Below, in pieces: positions 51,985 through 61,353 of a DNA stretch of 64,000 bases. The notes under the pieces are model-generated. The model had not been told where the DNA came from, did not search any database, and was given only the letters and a program-made list of their open reading frames with translations. The translations under genes were made by a program, and so were the position numbers. Numbering within the stretch: position 1 is the stretch's first letter; each line of letters opens with the position of its first letter. Source of the DNA: an uncultured Bacteroidales bacterium. GTDB taxonomy: Bacteria; Bacteroidota; Bacteroidia; Bacteroidales; Bacteroidaceae. The stretch spans positions 186,001 to 250,000 of the forward strand of contig CACWFY010000001.1 of the NCBI GenBank assembly GCA_902760345.1, in the 5' to 3' direction.

Positions 51985-52379
51985 TCAGCAACTTACATCT
52001 TAAACGGTAGAAAAGTGACGTTGGGGATTCTTGGGCGCCCCAAAAGAATGAAGATTTAACGAATTTAACGTTTAAAAACGAATCACGAACTCAATTGTGA
52101 AGTGAAATAGACGTTAGATAGGATGCTGATAATTTAGAGTGAATAGTAAAGACCTGAAAACGACATATAATTTGATAGCTTTAGGAAACATATTCTTTTT
52201 ACCTGCCATTTGGTCAATGCTCTTTATTTCTTCATTTATTACCGATTTCTGTCTTTTTGAGATGTTTTCATGATACAGAGCAGAATTAGTGATAAATCGA
52301 ACAGTAAAAATTGGATATCAATGTCTAATTTTGCACCCAAGAAAAGTAAAAAACGGACATTATATGGTTTTTTGGCATC
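51985..52379. other. Gene-free scar upstream of the BspA fragment
   Basis: About 395 bp without a supported gene. It contains a near-perfect palindrome (52027-52049, core GGGCGCCC, flanks ATTCTT and AAGAAT), a tandem ATTTAACG pair (52054-52070) and A/T-rich DNA. The AraC-type gene's promoter lies at its right end. It could be the site of an old insertion or deletion that removed the front of the BspA gene. Confidence 0.5.
52326..52333 (+). promoter_or_regulatory. -7 element of the AraC-type regulator promoter
   Basis: TAATTTTG followed by CACCC, 46 nt before the start codon. No good TTTG at the expected position (an ATTG lies 12-16 nt upstream), so this may be an activator-dependent or weak promoter. 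Confidence 0.5.
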
Positions 52380-53282
52380 ATGGATATACAGGATTTAAGG
52401 CCCCGCAGGGGGGACGACGCTTATAGGATAGGTGATAGCGATGAGCTGGTCGTGATGGAGAATATTGGCACCGTACCATCGGGTGTTGTTTGTTTGCAAA
52501 ATCACGGCGTTATCTTCTTTATTACTGAAGGCAGGGCACAGTTAGAATACGATGGCCATGTTGTTCAGTTACAAAAGAATGACTTGTTTCTCTATATGGT
52601 CCACAGTACGGCCACCAACTTTATGGCGTCATCGGATTTTAATTGCCGACAGATTTGGTTTTCACGCAGTGAGCTTTGGAACATCGATATCTATAATCTA
52701 ATCAGTGTGGCAGATATGTCGCAGCTCAAACTGCATCCTGTTGTCCATCTTTCCGATGATGATATCAAACTTTGTGACACCTATTTCCAGTTGCTGTGCA
52801 GCAGGATGAAGTCGTCCACATCTGCACTCACCCCCGATATCGTACGTTCACTCTTAGGCACTATCATGTTGGAATTACTGTCCATCATGCGGCGTAATTC
52901 AGAGCGGGCGGTTGAAGAGGTTCGGCACGAAGACATCAATTCCAGCCTTCATAAGAAACGGATTGTCGACGATTTCATGAGGTTAGTGGAAGAGAGCGAC
53001 GGCCGCATCCGCAGGGTGGATGATTTTGCCAGCCAACTGAATGTAACACCGAAATATCTCTCTACCATCCTCAAAGAGGTGATGAACCGCAGGCCGAGTA
53101 CCTATATACAGCTCTATACATTGAAAGCCATTGAGCGCCGCCTGCGTTTCACCGACATGACGATGCAGGAGATAGCCAACGACCTGAATTTCCCCAATCC
53201 CTCGTTCTTCGGCAAATACTGCAAGGAACACTTGGGAATGACACCATTGGAATATCGGATGAAATATCATAAAGGGACATGA
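52380..53282 (+). CDS. AraC-family transcriptional regulator
   Basis: 300 residues. The N-terminal half is a cupin-like sensor (VCLQNHGVIFFITEGRAQLEY, LQKNDLFLYMVHSTATNF). The C-terminal ~100 residues hold two helix-turn-helix motifs: RRVDDFASQLNVTPKYLSTIL and MTMQEIANDLNFPNPSFFGKYC, then KEHLGMTPLEYR, the AraC signature. It lies 57 nt upstream of, and co-directional with, a tolC-hlyD-permease unit and is probably its local activator. The ligand is unknown. Confidence 0.93.
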   Translation: MDIQDLRPRRGDDAYRIGDSDELVVMENIGTVPSGVVCLQNHGVIFFITEGRAQLEYDGHVVQLQKNDLFLYMVHSTATNFMASSDFNCRQIWFSRSELWNIDIYNLISVADMSQLKLHPVVHLSDDDIKLCDTYFQLLCSRMKSSTSALTPDIVRSLLGTIMLELLSIMRRNSERAVEEVRHEDINSSLHKKRIVDDFMRLVEESDGRIRRVDDFASQLNVTPKYLSTILKEVMNRRPSTYIQLYTLKAIERRLRFTDMTMQEIANDLNFPNPSFFGKYCKEHLGMTPLEYRMKYHKGT

Positions 53283-53339
53283 AAAAGATAATAAGAGAAA
53301 TGAATTCAAATGTATTATAATAATTAATTAAGGTGTAAC

Positions 53340-54857
53340 ATGAACAAGTTAAGAAAGAAAGCGATGGTGAGTACCAGTCGTTCGACAAAGTTGACGCGAG
53401 TGGCGATGCTCGGGTTACTCATGTTGTTGCCGCTGATCTCTGAGGCCCAGCGATTGCTGACGCTCGACAGTTGCAGGGCGATGGCACTGAGGAACAACAA
53501 ACAGTTGGGTGTGGCGAAGATGAAGCAGGAGGTAAACGCCAACCAGCGGAAGTCGGCACGTACGCAGTATCTGCCGAAGGTGAATGCCGTAGGCGGCTAC
53601 ATGTGGATGAGCCGTGAGGTGTCCTTACTTAACGATGACCAGAAGGAGGCGCTGAGCAATCTGGGCACGAACGCTACGGGAAAGTTGCAGGACGCATTGT
53701 CACCGTTAGTGTCATCATTACCGGCAGCAACACAGACGAAGATGGCTGGCGACATGGCGGCTTTTGGCGGGGTACTGAACCAGGTAGGTACGGGCATCGT
53801 GGACGGTTTTCGCACTGACACGCGTAACATGATGGCCGGAGCCGTGATGGTGACACAGCCCGTGTTCATGGGCGGTGCTTTAGTGGCGGCGAACAAGATG
53901 GCTGACATTAACGAACAAATGGCCGCAAACTCCTTGGAGATGAAGAAGCAGGGCACCTTGTATAATATCGACCAAGCCTACTGGCAGGTGGTGTCACTGC
54001 GTCATAAGCAGACGCTGGCCGAGAGCTACGTGGAGCTGGTGAAGAAGCTGAAGGGTGACGTGCAGAAGATGATTGACCAGGGCGTAGCCACGAAAGGCGA
54101 CGGCCTGAGTGTCGGCGTACGTGTCAATGAGGCCGAGATGGCACTGACACAGGTGCAGGACGGTCTGGCGCTGTCGAAGATGCTGCTGTGCCAGTTGATA
54201 GGGCTTGATGAAGACGAAGCGATTACGTTAGCGGACGAGGAGAGCACGGGGCTTGACTCTTATGTTGCGACTGAACCGCAACGTATAGGACAAGCGGACG
54301 CGGCGTTCGCGAACAGGCCGGAGCTGAAGGTACTGCAAAACATCGTAGACCTGAGCCGACAAACAACGAACGCGCTGAAGGCGGGGAATCTGCCGACGGT
54401 GCTACTGACGGGCGGATACATGGTGTCGAACCCGAACACGTTCAACGGTTTCGAGAAGAAATTCGGTGGTGTGTGGAACATAGGCGTCGTGGTGCGTGTG
54501 CCAGTGTGGAACTGGGGCGACGTGAAATATAAGGTGCGCGCCTCGAAGGGAGCGACCGCGATGGCGAACCTCGAACTGGACGATGCACGGGAGATGATAA
54601 GCCTGCAGGTGAGACAGAGCAACTTCAAGGTGAAGGAGGCTCAGAAGAAACTGACGATGGCACAGTCGAACGTGGCGAATGCCGACGAGAACCTGCGCAT
54701 GGCGAATCTCGCCTTCAAGGAGGGTACGGCGTCGTTCACGACGGTGATGGAGGCGCAGACGGCGTGGAACTCGGCGCAGTCGCAGCTCATCGATGCTGAG
54801 ATTGGCGTCAAGCTCTCAGAGGTGGAACTCCAGAAAGCACTCGGAACGCTTCAATAA
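53340..54857 (+). CDS. TolC-family outer-membrane efflux protein
   Basis: 505 residues. Basic N-terminus then membrane segment and signal cleavage near LPLISEAQ. Two structural repeats typical of TolC: LTLDSCRAMALRNNKQLGVA, and coiled coils such as EMKKQGTLYNIDQAYWQVVS and AQKKLTMAQSNVANADENLR followed by NLAFKEGTASFTTVMEAQ. The barrel strands MVTQPVFMGGAL and VVVRVPVWNWG are visible. It forms the exit duct for the neighbouring HlyD and permease proteins. Confidence 0.95.
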   Translation: MNKLRKKAMVSTSRSTKLTRVAMLGLLMLLPLISEAQRLLTLDSCRAMALRNNKQLGVAKMKQEVNANQRKSARTQYLPKVNAVGGYMWMSREVSLLNDDQKEALSNLGTNATGKLQDALSPLVSSLPAATQTKMAGDMAAFGGVLNQVGTGIVDGFRTDTRNMMAGAVMVTQPVFMGGALVAANKMADINEQMAANSLEMKKQGTLYNIDQAYWQVVSLRHKQTLAESYVELVKKLKGDVQKMIDQGVATKGDGLSVGVRVNEAEMALTQVQDGLALSKMLLCQLIGLDEDEAITLADEESTGLDSYVATEPQRIGQADAAFANRPELKVLQNIVDLSRQTTNALKAGNLPTVLLTGGYMVSNPNTFNGFEKKFGGVWNIGVVVRVPVWNWGDVKYKVRASKGATAMANLELDDAREMISLQVRQSNFKVKEAQKKLTMAQSNVANADENLRMANLAFKEGTASFTTVMEAQTAWNSAQSQLIDAEIGVKLSEVELQKALGTLQ

Positions 54858-54859
54858 AA

Positions 54860-54880
54860 TGATAATTGATAATTGATAAT
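54860..54880 (+). repeat. Three exact TGATAAT heptamers between tolC and hlyD genes
   Basis: Units at 54860, 54867 and 54874; the array starts 2 nt after the TolC stop and ends 11 nt before the next start. Two GTGAAAA heptamers occupy the equivalent place after the HlyD gene (55881-55894). Confidence 0.85.
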
Positions 54881-54891
54881 TTAAGAATATT

Positions 54892-55884
54892 ATGGCAGAC
54901 AAAGCAAAAGAACAGCATAACAATATCCTGCTGGCTGTGGCAGGTTTTTCGGCAGTAGTAGCAATCGTAGCACTCATCGGTTTCCTGGCCTTGGGGCGCG
55001 ATCCCGAAGTGATACAGGGCGAGATGGAGGTTGAGGAGTACCGTGTGTCGGGTAAGGTGCCAGGCCGTATCCTTGAACTCCGCGTGAAAGAGGGCGACAT
55101 GGTGCAGGCGGGCGATACGCTGGCCATCATTGAGGCTCCCGATGTGGAGGCTAAGATGACGCAGGCCCAGAGTGCAGTGGACGCTGCCTCGGCCATGGAG
55201 CAAATGGCTCAGAACGGTGCCCGTCGCGAGCAGATACAGGCCGCCGCGCAGCTTGTGGAGCAGGCCAAGGCCGGACTGGAGATAGCCGAGAAGTCGTATA
55301 ACCGCATGAAGGTGCTCTTCGACGAGGAGGTGGTCTCAGCCCAGAAGTTCGACGAGGCCGAGGCGATGTACAAGTCGGCTCAGGCACAGCTGAAGGCCGC
55401 CAAGAGCCAGTATGAGATGGCCGTCAACGGTGCCCGCATTGAGGAGAAGCGTGCCGCATCAGCTTCTGTCGGTCAGGCTCGTGGTGCTGTGCAGGAGGTG
55501 ACGAGTTACATCAAGGAGACTGTGCAGATAGCCCAGATAGCCGGTGAGGTCACCGATGTCTATCCGAAGGTGGGTGAGCTTGTCGGCACGGGCACACCTA
55601 TCATGAGCATCGCCGTGATGGAGGACCAGTGGGCAACGTTCAACATCCGCGAAGACCAGCTGAAGGATATCAAGGTGGGCGCCGAACTGACTGTTCGCAT
55701 TCCCGCCCTCGACAAGGAGGCCAAGATGAAGGTCACATCGATGAAGGACAAAGGTTCGTTTGCCGTGTGGAAAGCCACGAAGGCCACTGGTCAGTACGAC
55801 CAGAAGACTTTCGAGGTAAAGGCTCGTCCGTCGGAGAAGATTGCCGATGTAAGACCAGGAATGTCCGTGATACTCAAGAAGTGA
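54892..55884 (+). CDS. HlyD/EmrA-type membrane fusion protein
   Basis: 330 residues. One N-terminal membrane helix (ILLAVAGFSAVVAIVALIGFLAL), a lipoyl/barrel-sandwich half (VSGKVPGRILELRVKEGDMV), an Ala/Glu/Lys-rich coiled-coil hairpin (residues ~85-195, with EKSYNRMKVLFDEEVVSAQK), the returning sandwich half (IAGEVTDVYPKVGELVGTG) and a beta-barrel (TVRIPALDKEAKMKV). It connects inner-membrane permease to TolC. It is the second gene of the export operon. Confidence 0.94.
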   Translation: MADKAKEQHNNILLAVAGFSAVVAIVALIGFLALGRDPEVIQGEMEVEEYRVSGKVPGRILELRVKEGDMVQAGDTLAIIEAPDVEAKMTQAQSAVDAASAMEQMAQNGARREQIQAAAQLVEQAKAGLEIAEKSYNRMKVLFDEEVVSAQKFDEAEAMYKSAQAQLKAAKSQYEMAVNGARIEEKRAASASVGQARGAVQEVTSYIKETVQIAQIAGEVTDVYPKVGELVGTGTPIMSIAVMEDQWATFNIREDQLKDIKVGAELTVRIPALDKEAKMKVTSMKDKGSFAVWKATKATGQYDQKTFEVKARPSEKIADVRPGMSVILKK

Positions 55885-55910
55885 AAAGTGAAAAATTTGC
55901 TTCCGCTACA

Positions 55911-57080
55911 ATGAAGTATATTTCTCAAATATTCAACATCGCACTGCGCGAGCTCGACATCCTGCGGCGGAACCGCATATACGGTTTCTGCATGATTGTG
56001 TTCCCGCTGCTGCTGGTGGTCTTCTTCACCACGATGCTCGACGACGGCACGGCGCTTGACCTGCCTGTCGGCGTGGTCGACCAGGACAACTCGGCCACCT
56101 CGCGCGGCCTGGTCCGTAACCTCGACGCCATGCAGTCGTCGCGCGTGGTCTATCGGTTCGCCAATGTCACCGAGGCCCGTAATGCCATGCAGGAGGGCAA
56201 GGTCTATGCCTACCTGCTCATCCCTGAGGGCACATCGGCCAAGTTGCTCGCGGGTCGTCAGCCGAAGATTTCGTACTACTACACGATGACGTGCATGACG
56301 GCAGGCTCTATGGCTATGAAGGATATGAAGACCATCGGATCGCTCGGCTCGGCGGCGGTCGGACAGTCGACGCTCTCGGCCAAGGGCGCGTCGAAGCAGC
56401 AAATCAAGGCCGCACTGCAGCCCGTCACCGTCGATGCCCACATGATAGCCAACCCCGAAGGCTCGTACAACTACTCGCTGACAACGGTCTTCGTGCCGGG
56501 CATCCTGATGCTTTTCATGGCGCTGCTCTCGGCCTACGCCGTGGGCACGGAGATGAAGTTCGACACAGGCAAGGAATGGTTGGCTATGGCCGACAATAAT
56601 ATCATCGTGGCTATCGTCGGCAAGTATCTTGTTCACGCGCTGGTGTTCCTGCTCGTGATATTCCTCTATCAGTATTACATCTTCAACGTGCTCCACTTCC
56701 CGCATCTCGGCGGCGTGTGGAGCATCGTGCGGCTTACGCTCCTGCAGGTGTCGGCCGGCCTGGGCTTCGGCATCTTTGCCTTCGGTCTGATGCCCTCGCT
56801 GCGCATGTCAATGAGTATCTCGTCACTGTGGGCGGTGCTCTCGATTTCCATGTGCGGCTCGGCCTTCCCCATTGCGGGTATGGACCCCGCGCTGCAGGCC
56901 ATGTCGTGGCTGTTCCCCCTGCGCCACTACTGGATGATCTATCAGGCAACGGTGCTCAACGGCTTCCTCGTCATCGATGTCTGGTTCCACCTCGTGGCAC
57001 TCGTGGCCTTCACGCTGCTACCCTGGTTCGTGCTTAGTAAAGTAAAAAACGCAATGCTGAATTATGTCTACATTCCTTAA
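55911..57080 (+). CDS. ABC-2-type permease, first of a pair
   Basis: 389 residues from the ATG at 55911; a longer frame reaches into the HlyD gene and is rejected. Topology is that of ABC-2 exporters such as YhhJ: an N-terminal helix (YGFCMIVFPLLLVVFFTTML), a ~200-residue periplasmic domain (LPVGVVDQDNSATSRGLVRN), then five C-terminal helices from VFVPGILMLFMALLSAYAVG. There is no ATP-binding domain. It overlaps the second permease by 17 nt, so the two are co-translated and probably form a heterodimer. Confidence 0.92.
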   Translation: MKYISQIFNIALRELDILRRNRIYGFCMIVFPLLLVVFFTTMLDDGTALDLPVGVVDQDNSATSRGLVRNLDAMQSSRVVYRFANVTEARNAMQEGKVYAYLLIPEGTSAKLLAGRQPKISYYYTMTCMTAGSMAMKDMKTIGSLGSAAVGQSTLSAKGASKQQIKAALQPVTVDAHMIANPEGSYNYSLTTVFVPGILMLFMALLSAYAVGTEMKFDTGKEWLAMADNNIIVAIVGKYLVHALVFLLVIFLYQYYIFNVLHFPHLGGVWSIVRLTLLQVSAGLGFGIFAFGLMPSLRMSMSISSLWAVLSISMCGSAFPIAGMDPALQAMSWLFPLRHYWMIYQATVLNGFLVIDVWFHLVALVAFTLLPWFVLSKVKNAMLNYVYIP

Positions 57081-58272
57081 TAGATTACGCGAGCACTTCA
57101 CCGACGTGCTCCATATTTTCCGCAACGAGCTCGTTAAGGTCGTCAAGGACGAGGGCGTGCTGATGTTCCTCGTCGTCGTCCCCCTAGGCTACCCGCTGCT
57201 CTACTCGTGGATATACAATAACGAGACGCTGCACGAAACGCCCGTGGTGGTGGTTGACCAGTCGCACTCGGCCCTCTCGCGCCAGTTCATCAACGACTGC
57301 GATGCCTCGCCCGACGTGCATATCAAGTACTATGCCGAAGACCTCGATGAGGCCCGTTCGCTTGTCAGCCGACAGTTGGTGAAGGGCATCTACCTCATCC
57401 CGTCGGACTTCTCCGAGCGCGTCAACCGCGGCGAGCAGGCTACGGTCAGCGTCTATTGCGACATGTCGCTGATGCTTGCCTACAAGGCCGTCTATCAGAC
57501 TGCCGTGGTCGAGGCCGGACGCCTTGGTGCGGGCATGAACATCAAGCGTGCAGGTAACTACACCAAACGTGAGGATGCCATTACGGCGCAGCCTTTGGCT
57601 GTTGACGATGTTGCGATGTTCAATCCGTCGGGTGGCTACGGTTCGTGCGTGCTGCCTGCCGTGCTCATGCTGATACTGCAGCAGGCTATTGCCCTTGGCA
57701 TCGGTATGGCTGCTGGTACTGCCCGTGAGCGCCACCGCAACGGCCAGCTGATTCCCGACGACGACCCGCACTACCGTGGTGCCTACCGTATCGTGTGGGG
57801 CAAGGCCCTGTGCTACGGCATGATTGGCGCCGTTGCTGCTGCCTATCTCTCAATGGCTGTTCCGTCGATGTTCTCGTTCCCGCAGTTGGGCACGGGCTGG
57901 ACGCTCTTCTGGATGCTGCTGCCCTACACGCTGGCCAGTGTCTTTTTCGGCTTGACCATATCGTGTCTGGTGCGCTACCGTGAGAACGTCATGCTGCTCA
58001 TGGTGTTCGTATCGGTGCCGTTGCTGTTTATGACTGGTGTGTCGTGGCCGCAGTCCAGCATCCCCGGCTATTGGCAGGGTGTCTCGTGGATATTCCCAAG
58101 TACCTTCGGCGTGCGCGCCTTCATCCGTGTCAACTCGATGGGGGCCTCTGTCGGTCAGGTGCTGCCTGAACTACGCATTCTCTGGATTCAGGCTGCCGTA
58201 TATCTCGGTATGGCCTGCCTGGTATATCGCCACCAGTTCCGGTTGATGAAGAAATATGCAAACAACTCATAG
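57064..58272 (+). CDS. ABC-2-type permease, second of a pair
   Basis: 402 residues. Same layout as the upstream permease: N-terminal helix (VLMFLVVVPLGYPLLYSWIY), periplasmic domain beginning PVVVVDQSHSALSRQFINDC, and C-terminal helices (YGSCVLPAVLMLILQQAIAL, AVPSMFSFPQLGTGWTLFWM). It carries no Walker motifs. No ATPase gene is found within this window close to the operon, so a stand-alone ATPase elsewhere or a different energy source is needed. Substrate unknown; bile acids, fatty acids or antimicrobials are possible. Confidence 0.92.
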   Translation: MSTFLNRLREHFTDVLHIFRNELVKVVKDEGVLMFLVVVPLGYPLLYSWIYNNETLHETPVVVVDQSHSALSRQFINDCDASPDVHIKYYAEDLDEARSLVSRQLVKGIYLIPSDFSERVNRGEQATVSVYCDMSLMLAYKAVYQTAVVEAGRLGAGMNIKRAGNYTKREDAITAQPLAVDDVAMFNPSGGYGSCVLPAVLMLILQQAIALGIGMAAGTARERHRNGQLIPDDDPHYRGAYRIVWGKALCYGMIGAVAAAYLSMAVPSMFSFPQLGTGWTLFWMLLPYTLASVFFGLTISCLVRYRENVMLLMVFVSVPLLFMTGVSWPQSSIPGYWQGVSWIFPSTFGVRAFIRVNSMGASVGQVLPELRILWIQAAVYLGMACLVYRHQFRLMKKYANNS

Positions 58273-58282
58273 AATAATAAAG

Positions 58283-59359
58283 ATGAAAAGACAGAATTCC
58301 CTTGTGCTTCTGGCATCGGTGATGCTGGCAGCCATGAGCCTTGCCTCGTGCAAGAGCAGTAACAAACCCGCCGCCGACGCTTCTGCCCAGGACAGTATTC
58401 CTGAAGTGCTGAAAGACGTTGCAGGCATAGAGAAGTTCCAGACCAAGCTCGACTACAGTAAGGCCGAGAACTGGGTGGAGAGACCGACTGAGGCAACGAA
58501 GCCTGTCGATGTGTTCTTCATCTATCCTACGGTGACAGGTTTCCGCGACCCTGTTCAGATATGCGAAGTGACCGACTCCGAAATGGTGGCTGGTGCCAAG
58601 TTTGTCAGACAGGTTCAGACCAGCGTGTTCGAAGAGAGCTGCAACATCTACATGCCCTACTACCGTCAGATTTCGATGCCTAAGCCTGGCACTGACTACC
58701 GCTTCGTGACCAACTATCTGTCGGGTTTCGATGCCACCGATGCGCTCGACTATTTTCTGACGCACCTGAATCAGGGGCGCCCATTCATTCTGGCGGGTCA
58801 CTCGCAGGGTTCCTCGACGCTGCTCAACCTGCTGGAGAACTACATGACCAAGCATCCTGAGTATCTGAGCCGCATGGTGGCTGCCTATCCCATTGGCTTT
58901 GCCGTGACCAAGGACTTCCTGGAGCGCACTGGTTTGAAGTTTGCCGAGGGAGCCACCGACACGGGCGTCATCGTCTCGTGGAATACGGAAGGCGTCGCCA
59001 ACAAGGATGCCAAGAATGCAACACTGGCTCCTAATGGTTTGAGCATCAACCCCATCAACTGGAAGCGTGACGACACCTATGCACCCGCCAAGGACAATCT
59101 CGGCTCGCTCGACGAGATGACGGGGAAGATAACTGTTCCCGGCATCGCCGATGCCCGTGTGGACACCATCCGAGGCTCCGTCGTCGTCACCACTGCAGAG
59201 GCCAAGCCTTTTGCTATCAGCGAAAAAGAAGCCATACCCCTATTCGGACCCGAATGTTACCACCGCAACGACTATGGTTTCTTCTTCAACAACCTGAAGC
59301 AGAACATTGCCGACCGCATCAAGGCCGCGTTTGAGAGCGATGACAAAACAAAGTTATGA
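58283..59359 (+). CDS. DUF3089-type alpha/beta hydrolase lipoprotein
   Basis: 358 residues from the ATG at 58283. Lipoprotein signal with lipobox LASC (Cys23). DUF3089 features: VDVFFIYPTVTGF, YMPYYRQISM, FDATDALDYFLTHLNQGRPF, then the nucleophile elbow GHSQGS (Ser174). Probably a periplasmic or surface esterase/lipase. It starts 10 nt after the second permease, so it appears to belong to the export operon, and overlaps the next hydrolase gene by 4 nt. Confidence 0.88.
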   Translation: MKRQNSLVLLASVMLAAMSLASCKSSNKPAADASAQDSIPEVLKDVAGIEKFQTKLDYSKAENWVERPTEATKPVDVFFIYPTVTGFRDPVQICEVTDSEMVAGAKFVRQVQTSVFEESCNIYMPYYRQISMPKPGTDYRFVTNYLSGFDATDALDYFLTHLNQGRPFILAGHSQGSSTLLNLLENYMTKHPEYLSRMVAAYPIGFAVTKDFLERTGLKFAEGATDTGVIVSWNTEGVANKDAKNATLAPNGLSINPINWKRDDTYAPAKDNLGSLDEMTGKITVPGIADARVDTIRGSVVVTTAEAKPFAISEKEAIPLFGPECYHRNDYGFFFNNLKQNIADRIKAAFESDDKTKL

Positions 59360-60318
59360 ACATGAAAACGAAGAAAATCCTGCGAATAGTGGCAGCGGTA
59401 ATCATTGCCATCTTGGTTGTCGGTGGAGGAGTCTGGCTGATTACCGGACGCTCACCCATGGCCATCATAGTGAAGAGCGCTTTACACCAGATGGACACGG
59501 AGTCCTACGATAAGGCCATGGCTGACAAGACAGACAAGCGTACAACGGAGATTCCTGCCGACGTGGTCTTTCCTCGTGAGGTTGTTCAATATACCATTGG
59601 AGACATGCAGGTGTTTGAGGTACCTGCTGAGAACGACACGAAACCCGTTGTGCTCTATCTGCATGGCGGCGCCTACGTCCATAACTTTACGTCTCAGCAC
59701 TGGAAGGCCATGGCTGAGTGGGCAAAGGCCACAGGCTGCGGCATCGTGGCTCCCAACTACCCGTTGCTGCCTCTCCATACTGCTGCTGAGGCTCACCTGC
59801 TCATGATGCAGCTTTATCGTGAACTGCTGAAGGGTATTCCTGCCCACCGTATTCTTATCATGGGCGACTCTGCAGGTGGCGGCTTTACGCTGGCGCTGGC
59901 ACAGCAGATACGCAATGACTCGCTCGACCTGCCTCGCCATCTGGTGCTTATCTCGCCCTGGGTTGATGTCATGGGTGGTGATTCTTCGCTGCAGGAGCGC
60001 GACAACTGGCTCACCATTGATGTGTTGCAGAAGTATGGCACTGCCTGGGCAGGACAGATGGATGTTGCCGACCCTATGATTTCGCCAATCTATGGTGACA
60101 TGGAAGGTTTACCGCCTACCGACCTCTATACCGGTACATGGGAGGTGTTCTACACCGATGTCTGCAAGACCTACGACAAAATGAAGGCCGCTGGTGTTGA
60201 TGCTCACCTGCATGTCGCCCAAAAGATGGGGCATGTCTATCCCCTCTGGCCCAGTCACGAGGGTCGCAAAGCCCGTCGTGAGATAGCAGAAATTATTAAA
60301 ACGAACTCTAAAAATTAA
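59356..60318 (+). CDS. Alpha/beta hydrolase, hormone-sensitive-lipase type, membrane-anchored
   Basis: 320 residues. One N-terminal membrane helix (ILRIVAAVIIAILVVGGGVWL) without a clear cleavage site. Catalytic features: oxyanion HGG (103-105), nucleophile GDSAGG (Ser172), DPMISPIYGD with the acid, and the His of KMGHVYPLWP. Members hydrolyse short-chain esters. Coupled by ATGA overlap to the DUF3089 gene; the pair may process esters moved by the upstream exporter. pfkA starts directly after its stop. Confidence 0.88.
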   Translation: MNMKTKKILRIVAAVIIAILVVGGGVWLITGRSPMAIIVKSALHQMDTESYDKAMADKTDKRTTEIPADVVFPREVVQYTIGDMQVFEVPAENDTKPVVLYLHGGAYVHNFTSQHWKAMAEWAKATGCGIVAPNYPLLPLHTAAEAHLLMMQLYRELLKGIPAHRILIMGDSAGGGFTLALAQQIRNDSLDLPRHLVLISPWVDVMGGDSSLQERDNWLTIDVLQKYGTAWAGQMDVADPMISPIYGDMEGLPPTDLYTGTWEVFYTDVCKTYDKMKAAGVDAHLHVAQKMGHVYPLWPSHEGRKARREIAEIIKTNSKN

Positions 60319-61302
60319 ATGACTATGAGTAAGATTAAGACTATAGGAATACTTACGTCGGGCGGCGATGCCCCAGGCATGAATGCTGCTATTCGTGCCG
60401 TGACGCGCGCAGGCATTTACAACGGATTTAAGATTAAAGGTATCTATCGTGGATACGAGGGACTCATCCACGACGAGGTGAAGGAGTTTACCACCGAGGA
60501 TGTCAGTGGTATCATTACCCGTGGTGGCACCATTCTGAAGAGTGCCCGTAGCAAGGATTTTATGACACCTGAGGGCAGACAGAAGGCTTACGAAACATGT
60601 AAGAAGGAAGAGATAGACGCCTTGATTGTGATTGGCGGCAATGGTTCGCTGACCGGTGCCCGCGATTTTGCCATGGAGTACGATTTTCCCTGCATAGGAT
60701 TGCCTGGCACCATCGACAACGATGTTTATGGTACTGACGCTACCATTGGCTATGACACAACCATGAATACCATCATGGAGTGTGTGGACCGTATCCGCGA
60801 CACCGCCAATTCTCATGAGCGCATCTTCTTCGTTGAGGTGATGGGACGCGATGCCGGTTTCCTGGCACAGAATTGTGCCATCGCCTGTGGTGCCGAGGCT
60901 GCCATAGTACCTGAGGAAGTGACCGATGTTGACCAGTTGGCAGCCTTCATGGGCCGTGGTATCCGTAAGTCGAAGAAGTCGTGTATCGTTATCGTCTCGG
61001 AGAGTCCGAAGTGCGGTGCCCTCTACTATGCCGACCGCGTGAAAAAAGAGTTCCCTGAGTTCGATGTTCGTGTGTCCATCCTCGGACATTTGCAGCGTGG
61101 CGGCAGCCCGTCGGCACGTGACCGCGTCCTGGCCAGTTGGATGGGTGTGGCTGCCGTAGAGGCTGTCATGCAGGGACAGCGCAACGTGATGATAGGCATC
61201 CGCAACAGCGATGCCGTCCTCGTGCCATTCTCTGAGTGTATTCGCACTGACAAGCGTTTTGACAAGCGTCTGCTTACTGTTCTCGATGAATTAAGTATCT
61301 GA
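60319..61302 (+). CDS. pfkA: 6-phosphofructokinase
   Basis: 327 residues, typical of bacterial PFK-A. Motifs: [28 protein letters not shown], the phosphate loop [22 protein letters not shown] (catalytic Asp in TIDND), [11 protein letters not shown] and [15 protein letters not shown]. The usual GGDGS of ATP-dependent enzymes reads GGNGS; Gly at the next position argues for ATP rather than pyrophosphate. It commits fructose 6-phosphate to glycolysis. It has no gap to the upstream hydrolase gene; a second start codon is two codons later. Confidence 0.95.
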   Translation: MTMSKIKTIGILTSGGDAPGMNAAIRAVTRAGIYNGFKIKGIYRGYEGLIHDEVKEFTTEDVSGIITRGGTILKSARSKDFMTPEGRQKAYETCKKEEIDALIVIGGNGSLTGARDFAMEYDFPCIGLPGTIDNDVYGTDATIGYDTTMNTIMECVDRIRDTANSHERIFFVEVMGRDAGFLAQNCAIACGAEAAIVPEEVTDVDQLAAFMGRGIRKSKKSCIVIVSESPKCGALYYADRVKKEFPEFDVRVSILGHLQRGGSPSARDRVLASWMGVAAVEAVMQGQRNVMIGIRNSDAVLVPFSECIRTDKRFDKRLLTVLDELSI

Positions 61303-61306
61303 TAAA

Positions 61307-61337
61307 CTTGAAAATTCGTATTAATTTCATATCTTTG
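61307..61337 (+). promoter_or_regulatory. Promoter of the DUF3943 outer-membrane gene
   Basis: CTTG (61307-61310), 19-nt spacer, TATCTTTG (61330-61337) then CAGTG, 17 nt before the start codon. The leader is therefore very short. Confidence 0.7.
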
Positions 61338-61353
61338 CAGTGAAAAAATTACA

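Noticed and set aside
55629-55910. Upstream extension of the first ABC-2 permease
   Set aside because: It overlaps the HlyD gene in another frame and has no membrane character; the ATG at 55911 gives a normal permease N-terminus.
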